A stretch of DNA of 64,000 nucleotides from Byssothecium circinans (taxonomy: Eukaryota; Ascomycota; Dothideomycetes; Pleosporales; Massarinaceae). The DNA is taken from assembly GCA_010015675.1 (NCBI GenBank), contig ML977020.1:269863-333862 (forward strand). Reading direction: 5' to 3'. Position 1 is the first letter of the stretch, and each line of letters begins with the position of its first letter. The notes under the pieces are model-generated. The model was not told where the DNA came from and searched no databases. It saw only the letters and a program-made list of their open reading frames with translations. This document shows, one piece after another, positions 42,014 to 53,073 of the stretch. The translations under genes and the position numbers were made by a program.

Positions 42014-44548
42014 CCGTTGCCATGGTCTTTTTATCCGTTTCAGGACATCCGTTGTACTACGACATCAATGAGCAAGCGAAAGAGATCGACTTGAAAAGGC
42101 TTGATGGGGCTGAAGAGGCGAGGTTAAGGAGGAGAAGAACATTCAATGAGGCAGAAGCCGGCGTAATATGGCGTCGCAAAGTGACGAGGCTGAACAAGGC
42201 ACAGCGGGTAAGCTGTATGATACGGACCAGTTCATCGGGTCCAAATCTCTTTGGACGTGTGTGGAATACGAAGTTCAGCCCAAGTAGCGAATCGTCGGCC
42301 TCTACAAATGCAGGGGTTGAGCCAAACGCTCTCGGTCCAGCACAGTCCAGCCGACGCAGAGAACGGACCTGTAGCAGGGGCACGATGTCGTTCAGCTACA
42401 ATGAGTGCCTTTTGCAGTCCACGGTGGATATGAGGGCAGAACGGATCTGAAGACATGGACCCACTTCGATTGATGCATCTTGCCCAAATATATTACCTTG
42501 ACCGTGGATTTCTTGAGAGGCGCGAACAAGAGCGCCCGTAGCTAGGAGAACTTCACCATGACTGTTTCATCTCAAGTCATCAGAACAGACAGAGACGAAG
42601 CAAATCGTATCTTGCGATCTTCTAGATCTGGGCAATTGGGTCGAGTCATCGTCACCGATATGAAAATCGGGTATCCTATGCCAAGCCAGTCACGGAGCAC
42701 GCTGGCTCACCGTCTAAGATAAATAACTGTACATATTGCTACGCGGCGAAAGCAGTGTTGCGGGGTGTTGTATTCAATACAGTGGGCTCCGGGTGCCTAC
42801 ACGGTTTCATTCCGATCTTATTCGCGTCATCGTCCACACGATCGTTCTCTGCAGCTCTTTTCGCTCTCTTTGGTCGTTCCGGCGCCATTTGCTCTTCTAG
42901 CATCTTCTCCAATGATGCATATATTTGCCACAGATTCCCTTTTTCGGTGGAGGAGGTCTGTACGCCGCCGACCGTTCACACAAGCGGCCGGCATGCACTC
43001 TGGCAAGAGAACCCAAACGTCGCGCATGTTTCCAGGGACACTCCAGCGTGGGAGTTTGCCCGTAGGACCACCGTCTCCAATCTGCATGGGCATTGTGCTA
43101 ACCGGTGAAGGTTGCTTAAGCTAGCATTCGCTAGTTCAGCCCCCATATTGTGTATGCATGCATGATTGTTGTCGGCCACGCGATATAAAGGATGGGTGAA
43201 TAACGCTGCGGCGGGGTGGAGGTCGAGGTGAGCACCCGAGGCTCAAGAGGCGTGTTGACGCGTGTGGCAGCTACGACTGCGATAGGGAGGCAACGGACGT
43301 GTGGTAGATCGATAGAGCGGCAGCGGTGATTGTGATGATGGTGTGGTCGCTGGCCAAGGGAAACGGCTTTTGCCTTCATCCGTGAGGATTGTATGTTTCT
43401 GGATGGCTCTGGCCCTGCCCGGCGACCAAACTTCGTTCGCGTGGTTGCGATAATAGCGCATCGACAACGAAGGCGACATGCGGCCAACGACAGGTAGCTG
43501 TGGGCAGACTGTCTCGTGGGCATCGTGTCAGTGGGTATAGGCTTGGGTTACGAGGATAGGCAGCGGGCAGACAGTACTCACAACTTGCGACCTCGACCTC
43601 TGGCGACAAAAGACGCGTCAACGCGTCCTGAGAATTTTCTGCAGCAACGTCACCGAGCACGTTGGCAGCGAGAAAATTGTGTGCTGTGTGGGGCGGGAGG
43701 AGAAGGGGATGGGGGAAAACTCTTCTTCAATCACGCAGCGACGCCGCGATAATCAACGAAAAGCACAACAGCAAGCAAGCAAAGCAGCTGCGATGGTTTT
43801 GTTACAAAAATTCCTTGCCGATCACAAGGACCAACAAGAGCAGTCATAGTTGTAGTTTTCAACTAGCAAAAACGCTACCTCAGACGAATCTTCACTGGTA
43901 AGCGTATGCCCATGCACTTAGATAAGGAGCGAGAAAGGGGGACGGGGGCGGGCAGGTATTTATACCTGGGGGGGAGGCTAGGCAGCAGGAAGCGGGCTAG
44001 CGTGCACGTGATGCCGCTCGGACTTCCAAGCCGTTAAGCGAGATTAGTGCCGAAGATTTGCCGGTTGGCGGGAACTTCCAAGTCACGTGGAAGTGACGTG
44101 GAGTTGCACAACGCCGTTATGCCAGTAGTGAAGACCCTGAACTTTGAAGGGACTGAAATCATGTTCTATCGCAGTACCGCTGCATCATTCTTCTGTTCTT
44201 ATTCATGTTGATCCAAGGATGATGTGCAAACCAACAATACCGCGATTCACGGCACGATAGCGCGACTTCCATCCGCCACACCATGCACCCTTCCCAGTCA
44301 TAACTTCGAGGCAGCCGTATCACATGCGCTCGACTCTTACTTTGGAAAACGGCCTGCATACAAACGCCTGGAGCGGATACCGATGGATGCGATGACCGTT
44401 GCGTTAGTAAAGGCACGCCCACCCCCGACGTCAGCACATCAGTTTCGGGCGTCTGGACTCATGAAAGATGATGAGGTGAAGTTGTGACAAGTTCACAAAG
44501 TCCCAACATTATAGCAAAGTCGAAAGAGCTGGGACCAAAGAGCCGACA
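42014..44548. other. 2.5-kb region without a firm gene
   Basis: This holds the upstream region of the lipase-NACHT gene (minus) and of the 44.5-kb gene (plus). A minus-strand frame from ATG 43660 (MLGDVAAENSQDALTRLLSP) reaches a GTGAGT donor and a CCCACAG acceptor near 43502 and could be a small spliced gene, but no family is recognised. Three ACGCGT sites (MCB-like) lie near 43259, 43614 and 43621. A TATA-like TATTTATACC lies at about 43957. Confidence 0.35.
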
Positions 44549-45130
44549 ATGGCACATCAAGCCCACGTCCTTCCGTGGCACACCATCGCCGACCACTTCA
44601 GGTTCGTCTACGCCAACAAGCAATCCAACGGCCGCACGAATCTCTACCCGACCTTCAAGCCTGGCCAAGGCAAGCAACTGCAACAATTCGCCCAGGACTT
44701 CGCCACCTTGATCAACCATGCGTCCACCCAAGAGCGTAGAAGATATCCTGAGCATCTCCTACCACCCACGGAAGACGAGCTTTTCATACCCGACACCACA
44801 GCCAAGCACGTCGCGAAAACCGTTGCATCGTACAAACTGCCAGACAATCCGTCCACGCGTCAAGACGAAAGAGCGCAAGTCCTGAAAGATGAGGAACGCA
44901 AACTACGGTATTGGCTACTCCACCTGTTCGAAGTCCTTTACCATGACTACGAATACCCAACGGAGATTCGAGAATGCGTCGAGCTTCTCAAAACACTCGT
45001 CGTTCATGGTGAAGTAGAACCTCTGCTCCGACTAGTGTCGCACCCAGACATCAACCTGGCAGCAATATGGTCATTTCCTCATATCCCTTTGAGCAACAAG
45101 TGTCGCGTAGGATATATGGTGGATATATGA
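44549..45130 (+). CDS. Unrecognised protein, possibly the 5' part of a split gene
   Basis: Continuous frame of 193 residues from MAHQAHVLPWHTIADHFRFV to VGYMVDI. It is helical and charged, with QQFAQDFATLINHAS, KLRYWLLHLFEVLYHDYEYP and ECVELLKTLVVHGEVEPLLR, and no membrane segment or signal peptide. I do not recognise it. A good GTAGGA donor at about 45108, shortly before the stop, and a CACTAG acceptor near 45208 suggest it may continue into the next frame, which is similar in style. The phases I tried did not give an open joint product, so I list the two parts separately. Confidence 0.5.
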   Translation: MAHQAHVLPWHTIADHFRFVYANKQSNGRTNLYPTFKPGQGKQLQQFAQDFATLINHASTQERRRYPEHLLPPTEDELFIPDTTAKHVAKTVASYKLPDNPSTRQDERAQVLKDEERKLRYWLLHLFEVLYHDYEYPTEIRECVELLKTLVVHGEVEPLLRLVSHPDINLAAIWSFPHIPLSNKCRVGYMVDI

Positions 45131-45234
45131 AGGCTCATCAGGTGATCGGAGGATTGTTCTCCCGGCTCTGTGTATATAGTCTCATCTGATCTCACCTCAA
45201 TACACTAGAGCTTCGCTCTCCTGAATCCTCTCCC

Positions 45235-46052
45235 TGAGCTCGATTTTCCTCCACAACAAGGAATTTGGATGGGCAGATGTGAAAAATTGCACTCTCATGT
45301 CGTACCTGTGCTTCAACATGTTCCTCGTCAAACCCGAACTCTGGGATCCTGTCGCCCGCGTCGACAAACTCAACTAGACGAGGCGGAAATATGGCCTAGC
45401 GTATACAGAGCAGATGTACGACTACCGCAGAACGAGTGCATACCAGAAGATGCTCTCACATTGTACGTCAACGCGATGGAACGACAACTACGACGTTTGC
45501 ACGCATCCGCATCGCTTGTTTCTTGGTATCGAAAAAGGAATGATCGCGATGCCAAGCTGGAGTCATCTGGCGAAGGAAAGAATGGGTATGGGTCCGCCGT
45601 CATCCTTCATCGACGCAAGATACCGATCATGGTACGTCCCGACCGCAGCTGACGTATCTTACATGCTCTCGGTCCTCAGGACGAAACTACCCACAGAACT
45701 TGCCCTATCGATCCTTGAGGCCGCCGACTACATACCCAAAAGGCAGGTTCCTGTGCCGAACGACCCTTTGCATGCAGATAATGCAGAGGAGTTGAAGAAG
45801 TACATGGACTCCTGTTGGGATATCTTGGTTAGAGTGGACATGCTGCTGAAGGCGAATGGCAAGTGGATCGATTGGGAGTATGAGGTAACGGAGGTCATGT
45901 TTGAGTTGTGGGGCGTGGATCCACCACGGACGTCAGACGGTCATCGGGAAATGTCCGAGGTGCTGACGGTTCACGAGTGGGCTAAGAGGACCGATTGCCG
46001 GAAAGAGGGGGAGGTTGATGGGTGGAGGAAGATGAGGAGGGTGTTTATGTGA
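45235..46052 (+). pseudogene. Unrecognised frame with one in-frame TAG
   Basis: The frame reads FLHNKEFGWADVKNCTLMSY, LCFNMFLVKPELWDPVARVD, KLN, a TAG stop (45375-45377), then TRRKYGLAYTEQMYDYRRTS and on without interruption to the stop at 46052. The downstream part has KLPTELALSILEAADYIPKR, which resembles an F-box-like helix pair, then a helical region (ADNAEELKKYMDSCWDILV). Both sides of the TAG are coding-like and in the same frame. A CAG-to-TAG change would explain it. A weak intron covering the stop (starting GTCAAA) is also possible. If translation starts at ATG 45414 the product has 212 residues. Confidence 0.45.
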
Positions 46053-46637
46053 TATGAGTTCGGCGACGCTTGTTAGGCCGGCAATGGGAACGAATGTCTT
46101 TGTGTTTAACAAGAGCTCACCCGTCCTCTCATGTAGACATAACAAGGTTGGGAAGTACACATTTATGATCAAAGGCTGATATGCCACACCTAAATACCGG
46201 AGATTTCTCAGCTAAGCTATCGTTCGATTCGAATTCAGCATCTCCTATTCGAGCCTGCAGCCCAACGTCGAAATGCTATCCTCAGAACACTCCATAAAGA
46301 TAACAGTGCAAAACACTGTCAACCTTTCACCACTTCCCCCATAATCTGTCACCTCAGCGCTGCAATAGAACTCTCTCCAACCAACGAGGTGGATATGTAT
46401 GTTACTTCAAAGTCAAGGTCCTAAAGATTTCCCGACTTTCTCCTATATTTTCGAAAGATGAACTCCATACATGTAGCGTGCAATGCACCGCCTCATCCAA
46501 CCTAACCAGAACGAGATGTGGCGCAGCTCACCTATACGAGCAGGTGCGAACCTGGGGTAATCGCGATCTTTCAGCCTTCTCAGCTGCCGTCCACCTCCAA
46601 TCCCTAGGGCTCTTTTGATTCCTACCTGGGGCGCAAC
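46053..46637. promoter_or_regulatory. Upstream region of the CorA-like gene
   Basis: 585 bp with no supported gene. It lies between two plus-strand genes and should contain the promoter of the long CorA-like gene. Confidence 0.4.
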
Positions 46638-49600
46638 ATGGCGAAGAAGAAGAAAAGAGTTTCCATCGCACCTGACGCCGAAAGTTCCAGGGCGGGAGCA
46701 GAGCTGCACCATGTTGAGGGGCCCGAGCGCGCGCCTGACGCCGAGGTAGGGGGGGATGATTGGGGCGGGAGCGCGATCTGGGGTGGCGGTAAGAAGAAAG
46801 AGAAGAAGAAGAAGTGGGGAATAGAGCATGATCGTTTACCTGAGCCTGAACTTAAACTGGGTGTTGAGGATGCTGCGATTCGGGAAGAGACGCCTGTGTC
46901 TCCGTACGAAGTTGAGGAACCTGGAAAGGTGGACTGGGGGATGCCGTCCTGGTGGAAGGCGGAGAGGAAGAAGAGGGAGGATAAGAGGAAGTCGGAGGTA
47001 TATGAGGTTACGGAGGAGCAGCGACGAGATACTGAAGAAAAGCTGGTGACTTCAAGTGAACCGGCATCCGGAAACAAGACTGGGTCCAACTTTGATGGGT
47101 GGGGATCGTTGGAAGAGAAAAATTATGGAAGTGTGAATGAAGCCAACCCAGATCCAGACGATGATTGGTATTGGCGGGGTGCGGTTTCGAAAAAAGACAG
47201 GAAAGGTGAAGGTACGAGAAAGAAACCGGTACATCAGAGTGAGGAGTCTGGCGAGGAGCCCGGCGAAGTAAAGGATCAAATGGATGAAGCAAAGGCTATC
47301 GAAGCTACATCGACGATGGAACGGAATGACGCTGAACAGTCCCAGTCGTCTTCCCCAGGCGATCATGTGGAGAGCTTGATGCAAGCCTATGAGGAACGAG
47401 AACATGAGCAAGAAAATGAGCAGGAAGCGGAAGCGGAAGCGGACCCTAGCAAGTCAACACCGCAGCCGATGTCTGAGGGAGGAGATGTTAAAGAGTCCCA
47501 GACAGAGAAATTTGACGATTGGGACTCTGGTTGGAGGACTTTTGCGCTAGGGAAGAAGAAGAAGAAAGGAAAAGGCAAAAATCCTGATGTTGAGCGTACA
47601 GAAGACCAGTCAATTGAAAAGGTCCCAGAGCCAGATGAGTACATTGCTAAAGAAAATGAGACTGAAAAAAATTACAAAGGAAAGAAAGCCACAGTTGAAG
47701 ATGCGGAGGATGATGAGGAAATGCCTCCAGTAGATCCCTTCAACGGACTTAGCAAATCGCAAAAAAAGAAGTTGACACAAAAGATGCAGCAAGCCGAAGC
47801 GAAGGCAAAAAAGGAAGAAGAGGAAGATGGCCGGACGTCGAGCTTCGGCCGAGCCTACTTGTCGAACAAACAGCCCTTGGATACGATATCTGAAAGTGCA
47901 GCTAGCTTCGCGAGTGATCGGGCTACAACTTTTCCTATTGGAAAAAATCATGCTGGAATCGAAAAACCGGACAATACCATCAACTATCATGGAAGCGGTT
48001 CGGGAACCCATGCTATGTCCCAGAGATCCTCCAGCTCGGGTGTTCAAGTCTCGGCCAGCACGCTAGATGAGTATACTGATGACGATGACGACTGGGATTT
48101 GATCGACGAGGACCTATCACCTCGAAGACCCTCACCTCGAAGACCTTCACCTCGAAGACGCTCATCTCGAAGAGCCTCACCTCGAAATGAATATGCACTA
48201 CGCAGCAATGCATCTGAAGCGCTGGATGATTATCCTGGTTACATGCCCACACAGCCAGTTCAATATCAGCATGAACCACTTGATACGTACGGCTATGCCG
48301 ATCCAGGGCTCCGCCCTTTTGGTTTTGAGCCTCTAAAAGGCCGGTACCCATCAGGCTATCCCTACTCACCTCCGTCTGGAACATATGGAGCGCAGTACTC
48401 AGCGCCGCCGCTGCCACCACCACCACCAAGATTCGACCAGAGCGGCCAGTACCCATCAGGCTATCCCTACTCACCCCCGTCTGGAACATATGGACCGCAG
48501 TATTCAGCGCCGCCACCGCCACCACCAAGATTCGATCAGAGCGGCAAGCGCCACACTTGGGCCCCACCAACTCCATTGCCATTACCAACTCCGAACACTT
48601 CCATACCACTTAAAGTGGCACCGGATCCTCAGGACTCTCAATCAGCGGAGCCCATGAGAATCATTTCTGACGATGAGGAAAATGAACTGGGGTCTACTTC
48701 TCGTCGATATCGCGACTCCAAGTCATGGAAATGGAAGCGAGAAGGTCGACACCCTAGACTACGGGCTTTCAACTATGAGCACGGTCATTGGAGCGGAGCC
48801 AGAGCCAAGAGAGATCCCAATGATCCCAAGTGCCATCCTTATACTGTTCCCTTTAGCGACCATGGAGAACCATTATCGGTTCATGTCAAAATCAACGGTC
48901 CAGATAAGAAAAAGCTTTTGGAAAAGAGCTCTACGGGACTATGGCTATGGCCGGAGGTACACTCTACTGTCGAAAGAAAAGCGAAGTTACTCAACATCAT
49001 TGGTGCCAAGCGGTGGTTTGACAGCGAGAGTCAACACACCCTGGACTTGACTTGCGCCCCAGGGCCTGATGACGAGAAAGGGCGAGCCAATACGACGAAA
49101 TGGCTGCATGTAAAAAGACAGCACCTGGACTTTGATGAGTTCAGAGCCATTGTGCTAAGTGTACCGAATCTGTCTCGAGACTGGAGCATCGTACTGCTTA
49201 GTCTACTCAAACGCATTCGTACTCTTCATTACGATCAATCGACAGACCGTTTCTTTCCGTGGACACTCAGAGCAGACAGTGCTGAGTTGGGTTTGTCAGG
49301 TACTGGAGGGAAGACGTTGTCGGCAACAAGCATCAGCTTTCCGTACTTTGAACTTGGTCCTGTGCTCGGCCATGGACCTAAGAATACGGACTACCAATAT
49401 CCGATCATGAGTTTGTACGAATGGGATGATCGATTCGAGTCAGTCAAAGAGTGGGACTCTGAGCAGTCATTTCGACTAATGAACGATGGAGCTGCAGACA
49501 AGGACTCCATAATCTATGTTCCGCATGTATGGGCAATTACATTTGGCGATAGTAGGTTACGAAAGTGTCAGAAGATACATCGCGTGCTGATGTATTGCAG

Positions 49601-52600
49601 CCATCATTACATACGGCCCAGTCTCGTTCGGCGACCTTGAGAAGCAAGACTCCATCCATGTACTAGAACCGGACCCGAAAGCCCCGATACGGGCATCATC
49701 GATTGAGGTTTTTGATCAACAAGGTTTGCAATTTGCCTTGTCACTCAGTCAATGTCGAACATTCTTTGTAAGTCGGGTCGTCGTTTCATATGGTCCTGGA
49801 ACAGAAGTTTGGCAACACTCTCAAATCGAGAACAGTGGAAGATGTACACATGCTTTTTGGCACGTCGTTGTTTGTAACAATAGCTTACTTAGAGCTAGGC
49901 ACTCAAGCAATCGATCAAAATCCGCTACCTCGCCAGCGTGCAGGGTTTGTTAGACGACATAGACATCGTTACTGGCGACGCCCAGACACTTGACGGCGAG
50001 AAGTGGATCAGTTTACTGCAACATAATTCTTCTGATGTGATAAGGGTACACCTTCGACGTAAGGAAGTCCAAACTTCATCGGTCGCAACCTCCGGGCCAG
50101 GAATCCAAAACCAAGTCGCTACAATCCCCAAAGCGGGAGCATTAGCTTCGACTCTCGGAAATACCAGCGAACAAATTGCCATCCAATCACATGCTGGGAT
50201 GCATGCCAATGAAGAACATGACAGTGATTCAAGCTCAGATACTGAGTATCTCCTAAAAGAGCGTACGAACAACGCTATGGCCTTGATCAAGATTCCTCAA
50301 AGGCCTTCACTAAAACCAGCGCTTCAAAACAAGGGAGAGCTAGTTCTATACGACCGCAAAGCCTCCGTGCGTCATGAGCCAAGTATGCCTGCTTCGAGCA
50401 AAGCACCGCAACAAGACAATCTCAAACTATCCGCATCTACAAGCCTAGTATTGTTTGATGACATGAGTAGAAGAAGAGAAAAACTGAAAGAGAAAGGCGT
50501 GATAGTCTTCGACCCCACTACGCTGGACTCCTCACCAGAGGTTTACAGCCCACCCAAAACTGTTGTTCGCTTTCGCCTTCCACCCACACGAGCAGACGCT
50601 ACGTCAGAGCATAGATCAACACATTCAAGAGAAATAAGTCCGAATCCCAGCATCGCCGACGCTGCTGAGGAACAGACCCGTAGCGTGGTAATCAACGACA
50701 CCGAGAAGTTTAGTCGCAAATCGCAAATTTCGATCCCACACTTCCTCAGTTGGGCAACAAGTCAAGAGAATATAGACGACGTGATCAGTTCAGAATCTTC
50801 TGTTGAATCTATCGTAAAAATACTGGGGATGGTGCATGACACGCTTCAAACAACCAGGCCTTCAAGACACAGTCGGACGTATCGGAGGTCCAAAGAAGTG
50901 GCACAAGCCGAACTGGAGGCTGTGTTCCCCCCCTTAAAAGCAGTAACTAGCGATGCAGCCAACCCATCCGGGAAGAGTCCGAAGCATGATGACTCTAACA
51001 GCAAGCACCCACTACTTGTTGCCGATTACTCGGAAGACGATCGGGTTCGAGCGAGCGAGTTGGAAGCGTGCAACAAGAAGCTGGAGATTCTTCATCGCTA
51101 CTTTCATGGCTTTCTATCATTGTATGTTCCATTGACCTCTCCGTCTGTGTCAGACCACCCAATAGTGCTGAAGTGTTGGGGCGCGTTTGAGACCATATTG
51201 GCTGTAAGTCTCTCCATACTCTTGCTTTGAAGCTTTAGCAACACTCTGCAAAGCCTGAATATTTGAAGTGTCATCAAAAGATTACTCCATATTGCCAAGC
51301 TCTCTATTCTCTAGCTAATGTGGCTGCAGATCATCACATTCACCATCCAAGACGAAGCATTTGCACTGAGATACAAAGATCCAGAATGGTGGATGATCAA
51401 AGATCCCTCACCGCTCGGCATTTTGTCGAACCAGAAGAAGCCAAGAGTCTCATGGAAAGACTGCGAGCTCTGTCGCAATTCGACGCGGTACCTGACTGTT
51501 CGCGACGCTGCGTGGCACGTTCAGTCATATCACTACGATCGACCAAAAGACGGGGAAGATGGTCCCGATATACACGCACTCGTGATTTGGCTACGCAACG
51601 ACATCCAGTATTATGCCGATACGCGAATCGAGCTTTACACGAACTACCTAGATCACATGCTTGAGCCTCTTGAGGAGGTTTACAAAAAAGGAAGAGGCAT
51701 TTGGGACGGTGTTGCCAGCGACAACAGCTCAATGCCCTCGGGCTTCATGCTACCAAAGTCACTTGTCAATGCTTTCGAAAACGCTGTGCTGCTGCTGGTC
51801 TGTGCCGCGAAAGCGTTCCCTCTGCTCAGTCGTTGCTCAGATCCGATGAACAAAGATCTACCAGACGGTAACCCTGCCGCCAAAAAGGAGAGAGAACTGC
51901 TCGCGACTACTGGAAAAGACATCATCCATTTTGGAAACCGCACCAAAGAATGTATGAACAAAGCCGAACACGACATAATGCTCGGAGCGTACACGGATAT
52001 CGACACCGAAACTGTCAGCTACGACACTGTAGGACCAGAATACATCCTCGCCACGATCATGACAACCCTAGTCAACAAACCCCTCCACGCCGACGACCCC
52101 ATCGATCTCGTCTACGCCAGCTTCTACCGCCGCCTAGTAAGCCCTCCCCCCATCCCCTAACCCTCAAACCTACCCCAACTAACCCGCCCGCACAGCACCG
52201 CGACGCCATCAAACACCCCCGAACCCGCATCCTCGGCCAAATCTGGCGCATGCGCGAAGAACTCAACCTCATCACAAGCATCAACACGCAGCATCAAGAC
52301 CTCTTGAAAAACTACCTCCGCATCCTCGAACCCTGCACCTTCCGCGCCACCACCCTCCTCCGCGCCGCACGCTTCAAAGTCGAAGCGCCCTTTCTCGACC
52401 TCCAACTGCGCAAATCCCACGCCGTCCGTCTGCGCCTCTCGGATCTCGATTCGCGCCTCGAGGACGTGAGCGACCATGTCTCCCGCATGCTCGAGATCCA
52501 GCAGGAGAACAACGGGAATGCGATTATTGTGTTTACCATTGTGACGATCATCTTCCTGCCGTTATCGTGGGCTACATCGTATCTGGGGATGAATACGGTG

Positions 52601-52915
52601 GATATTAGAAACTTGGAGAAGGGGCAGTGGGTTTTTTGGAGTATGGCGTTGCCGGTCACGGGGTTTGTGATTGGGTTGGCGGTTTTGGTGGTGTTGAAGG
52701 GGGAGGGTATAAGGGAGTTTTTTATTCGGAGGGAAGGGGTGAGGGAGCGGAGGAGGCTTGGTTCGTCGGGAATGGCTGTGAAGAGGAGGTTGTCGACGAG
52801 GGTAACTGGGGGTTCGGTTGTGCGGAAACATTCTGTTTTGGAACCTGGTCAGGGTCATTTGTGGGGAGGGTTCAGACGGAGACCGACGACGGTGAGAGGT
52901 GAGGGGGAGGTATGA
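46638..52915 (+). CDS. Very long disordered protein with C-terminal CorA-like transmembrane module
   Basis: CorA proteins are magnesium channels. Fungi also have large CorA-like proteins of unknown role. Firm blocks are 46638-49551, 49601-49767, 49944-51203, 51330-52136 and 52196-52915; one small block lies about 49806-49870 (LKSRTVEDVHMLFGTSLF), and its limits are unsure. The product is close to 2,000 residues. Residues 1-700 are Lys/Glu/Asp-rich and disordered, with an RRPSPRRPSPRR stretch and a duplicated proline-rich segment. A folded middle part has FRAIVLSVPNLSRDWSIVLL and ISFPYFELGP. The C-terminal CorA part has helical LWRMREELNLITSINTQ-like and RLRLSDLDSRLEDVSDHVSR segments, the first membrane helix IIVFTIVTIIFLPLSWATSY, the GMN signature in LGMNTVDIR and a second helix MALPVTGFVIGLAVLVVL. 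The tail is basic and cytoplasmic. It runs toward the Goodbye-NACHT gene. Confidence 0.82.
48115..48545 (+). repeat. Tandem repeats inside the CorA-like gene
   Basis: At 48115-48190 the unit TCACCTCGAAGACCC recurs about five times and codes for SPRRP/SPRRR steps. At 48340-48545 a segment of about 100 nt is duplicated and codes twice for YPSGYPYSPPSGTYG...QYSAPP followed by prolines and RFDQSG. Both are in frame. Confidence 0.85.
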
Positions 52916-53073
52916 ATTTTCTGCACTTTGTAAAATACTGCAAGACGTTTGCTCGAAGGATGTGTTCATGTGACGACATGAGGAGTATACACGCCGGACT
53001 GAAGTATCTGGTCATCAATAAGAAACGTGCCGTTGTCACTACCTCATCATTGTCGTCGATGCCAACCTGACTA

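Noticed and set aside
42022..42450. Plus-strand frame starting MVFLSVSGHPLYYDINEQ with a GTAAGC donor near 42208, next to the lipase-NACHT start
   Set aside because: Its ATG would be only about 9 bp from the opposite-strand start of the receptor, leaving no room for two promoters, and no family is recognised.
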